Source: Lentisphaeria bacterium (GTDB lineage Bacteria > Verrucomicrobiota > Lentisphaeria > Oligosphaerales > Oligosphaeraceae). From it: 7,046 nt of DNA. A program made the position numbers and the translations under genes. Shown piece by piece: positions 6,584 to 7,046 of this stretch (its first letter is position 1; every line of letters starts with the position of its first letter). The stretch covers positions 1 through 7,046 of the forward strand of contig JAEEXV010000216.1 in the NCBI GenBank assembly GCA_016287975.1, read 5' to 3'. Below the pieces are notes generated by a model that saw only the letters and a list, made by a program, of their open reading frames with translations, did not search any database and was not told where the DNA came from.

Positions 6584-6822
6584 GGACGATGGACGGGGGA
6601 CTTTGGATCGGGGGGGCAGGGACGTCGGACGATGGACTTTGGACCGGACGTTGGACAAGGGACTTTGGATCGGGTGGCGGTGGGGACGTTGGACGAAGGA
6701 CGCTGGACGGGGGACTTTGGACCGGGCAGCGGGGGGGACGTTGGACGATGGACTTTGGACCGGACGTTGGACAAGGGACTTTGGACCGGGCGGCGGCGAG
6801 GACGCCGGACGATGGACCGAAC
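6584..6822. repeat. Higher-order GGACNNN heptad array
   Basis: Plus-strand units start with GGACGAT or GGACGAA at 6584, 6627, 6691 and 6743, with a truncated fifth at 6807. Spacings are 43, 64, 52 and 64 bp. Each full unit is a run of GGACNNN heptads (GGACGAT, GGACTTT, GGACGTT, GGACAAG and so on), then GGAC or GGAT, an 11-13 bp G-rich spacer, and a closing GGACGTY or GGACGCC. The two 64-bp units share their first 43 bases exactly; the others carry fewer heptads. The array fills the upstream region of the oxidoreductase. It leaves several frames open, giving Pro/Arg/Ser/Val-rich products that look spurious. Confidence 0.88.
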
Positions 6823-6950
6823 GTTAGATACTTCGCGGGAAGATTTTCATGGATGGCAATGGCAAGATTGTGATAGGTGATTAGATTATAGCGTTTCCTA
6901 AAAGCACAACTCTGGCGTGCCGCCGATGGTTCCATCTCCCATTTGTGAAT

Positions 6951-6976
<26 letters not shown>
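6823..6976. other. AT-richer spacer without a recognised gene
   Basis: This stretch between the two right-hand arrays is clearly less GC-rich than the rest of the window. It includes a perfect TATAAT on the minus strand (6890-6885), but with no good -35 at normal spacing; the nearest, TTGTGC, is only 13 nt away. On the plus strand a TATGAT -10-like hexamer occurs at 6950-6955. I recognise no protein or RNA gene. It may be the promoter region for a gene right of the window or an upstream promoter for the oxidoreductase. Confidence 0.4.

Positions 6977-7046
<70 letters not shown>

Noticed and set aside
5126..6658. A 510-codon minus-strand frame overlapping the oxidoreductase
   Set aside because: It is a shifted-frame shadow; the Rossmann and C-terminal FAD motifs are all in the 5212-6519 frame.
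6520..6774. 85-residue N-terminal extension of the oxidoreductase
   Set aside because: It only translates the GGACNNN repeats into Pro/Ser/Val/Arg runs, while the ATG at 6519 has a strong Shine-Dalgarno and sits just before the Rossmann fold.
6584..6822. CRISPR-like array in the GGAC region
   Set aside because: The intervals between conserved parts are themselves GGAC heptads or G-rich repeats rather than unique spacers.

Overview
The window is GC-rich bacterial DNA holding four confident protein genes, flanked at both edges by tandem repeats. The genes suggest a member of the PVC group (Verrucomicrobiota, Kiritimatiellota or Lentisphaerota). The grounds are a short-tailed GyrA/ParC-type topoisomerase subunit, an FAD_oxidored-family (PF12831-like) oxidoreductase, Shine-Dalgarno-led genes, and extended intergenic satellites. 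This placement is inference; no rRNA or marker phylogeny is available here.

Layout. Positions 1-364 are a nested tandem repeat: 87-90 bp units, each carrying a GC palindrome, run into a 9-bp CCGGAAGAT-type array that stops about 25-40 bp before the first gene. Positions 389-3796 and 3833-5227 form a plus-strand cluster of three genes with short gaps: a ParC/GyrA-like type IIA topoisomerase A subunit, a 12-TM major facilitator transporter, and a MATE-family multidrug/toxin exporter. The MATE gene overlaps tail to tail by 16 bp with a minus-strand gene (5212-6519) for an FAD-dependent oxidoreductase. Positions 6520-7046 carry no convincing gene. They hold the oxidoreductase leader, a higher-order GGACNNN heptad array (6584-6822), a compositionally distinct AT-richer patch (about 6823-6976), and a perfect AGCC tetranucleotide array running off the right edge.

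How the genes may work together. The topoisomerase subunit and the two exporters are spaced like one transcription unit. The topoisomerase has Ala in place of the classical quinolone-contact Ser, and MATE and MFS pumps commonly export DNA-targeting drugs. A target-plus-efflux arrangement is therefore conceivable, but it is a hypothesis only. The oxidoreductase is convergent and probably independent.

I see no defence system, CRISPR array, IS element, tRNA or rRNA. The most unusual content is the three unrelated short-period repeat families confined to the gene-free DNA. Both window edges lie inside repeats, which also fits a contig that broke in repeats.
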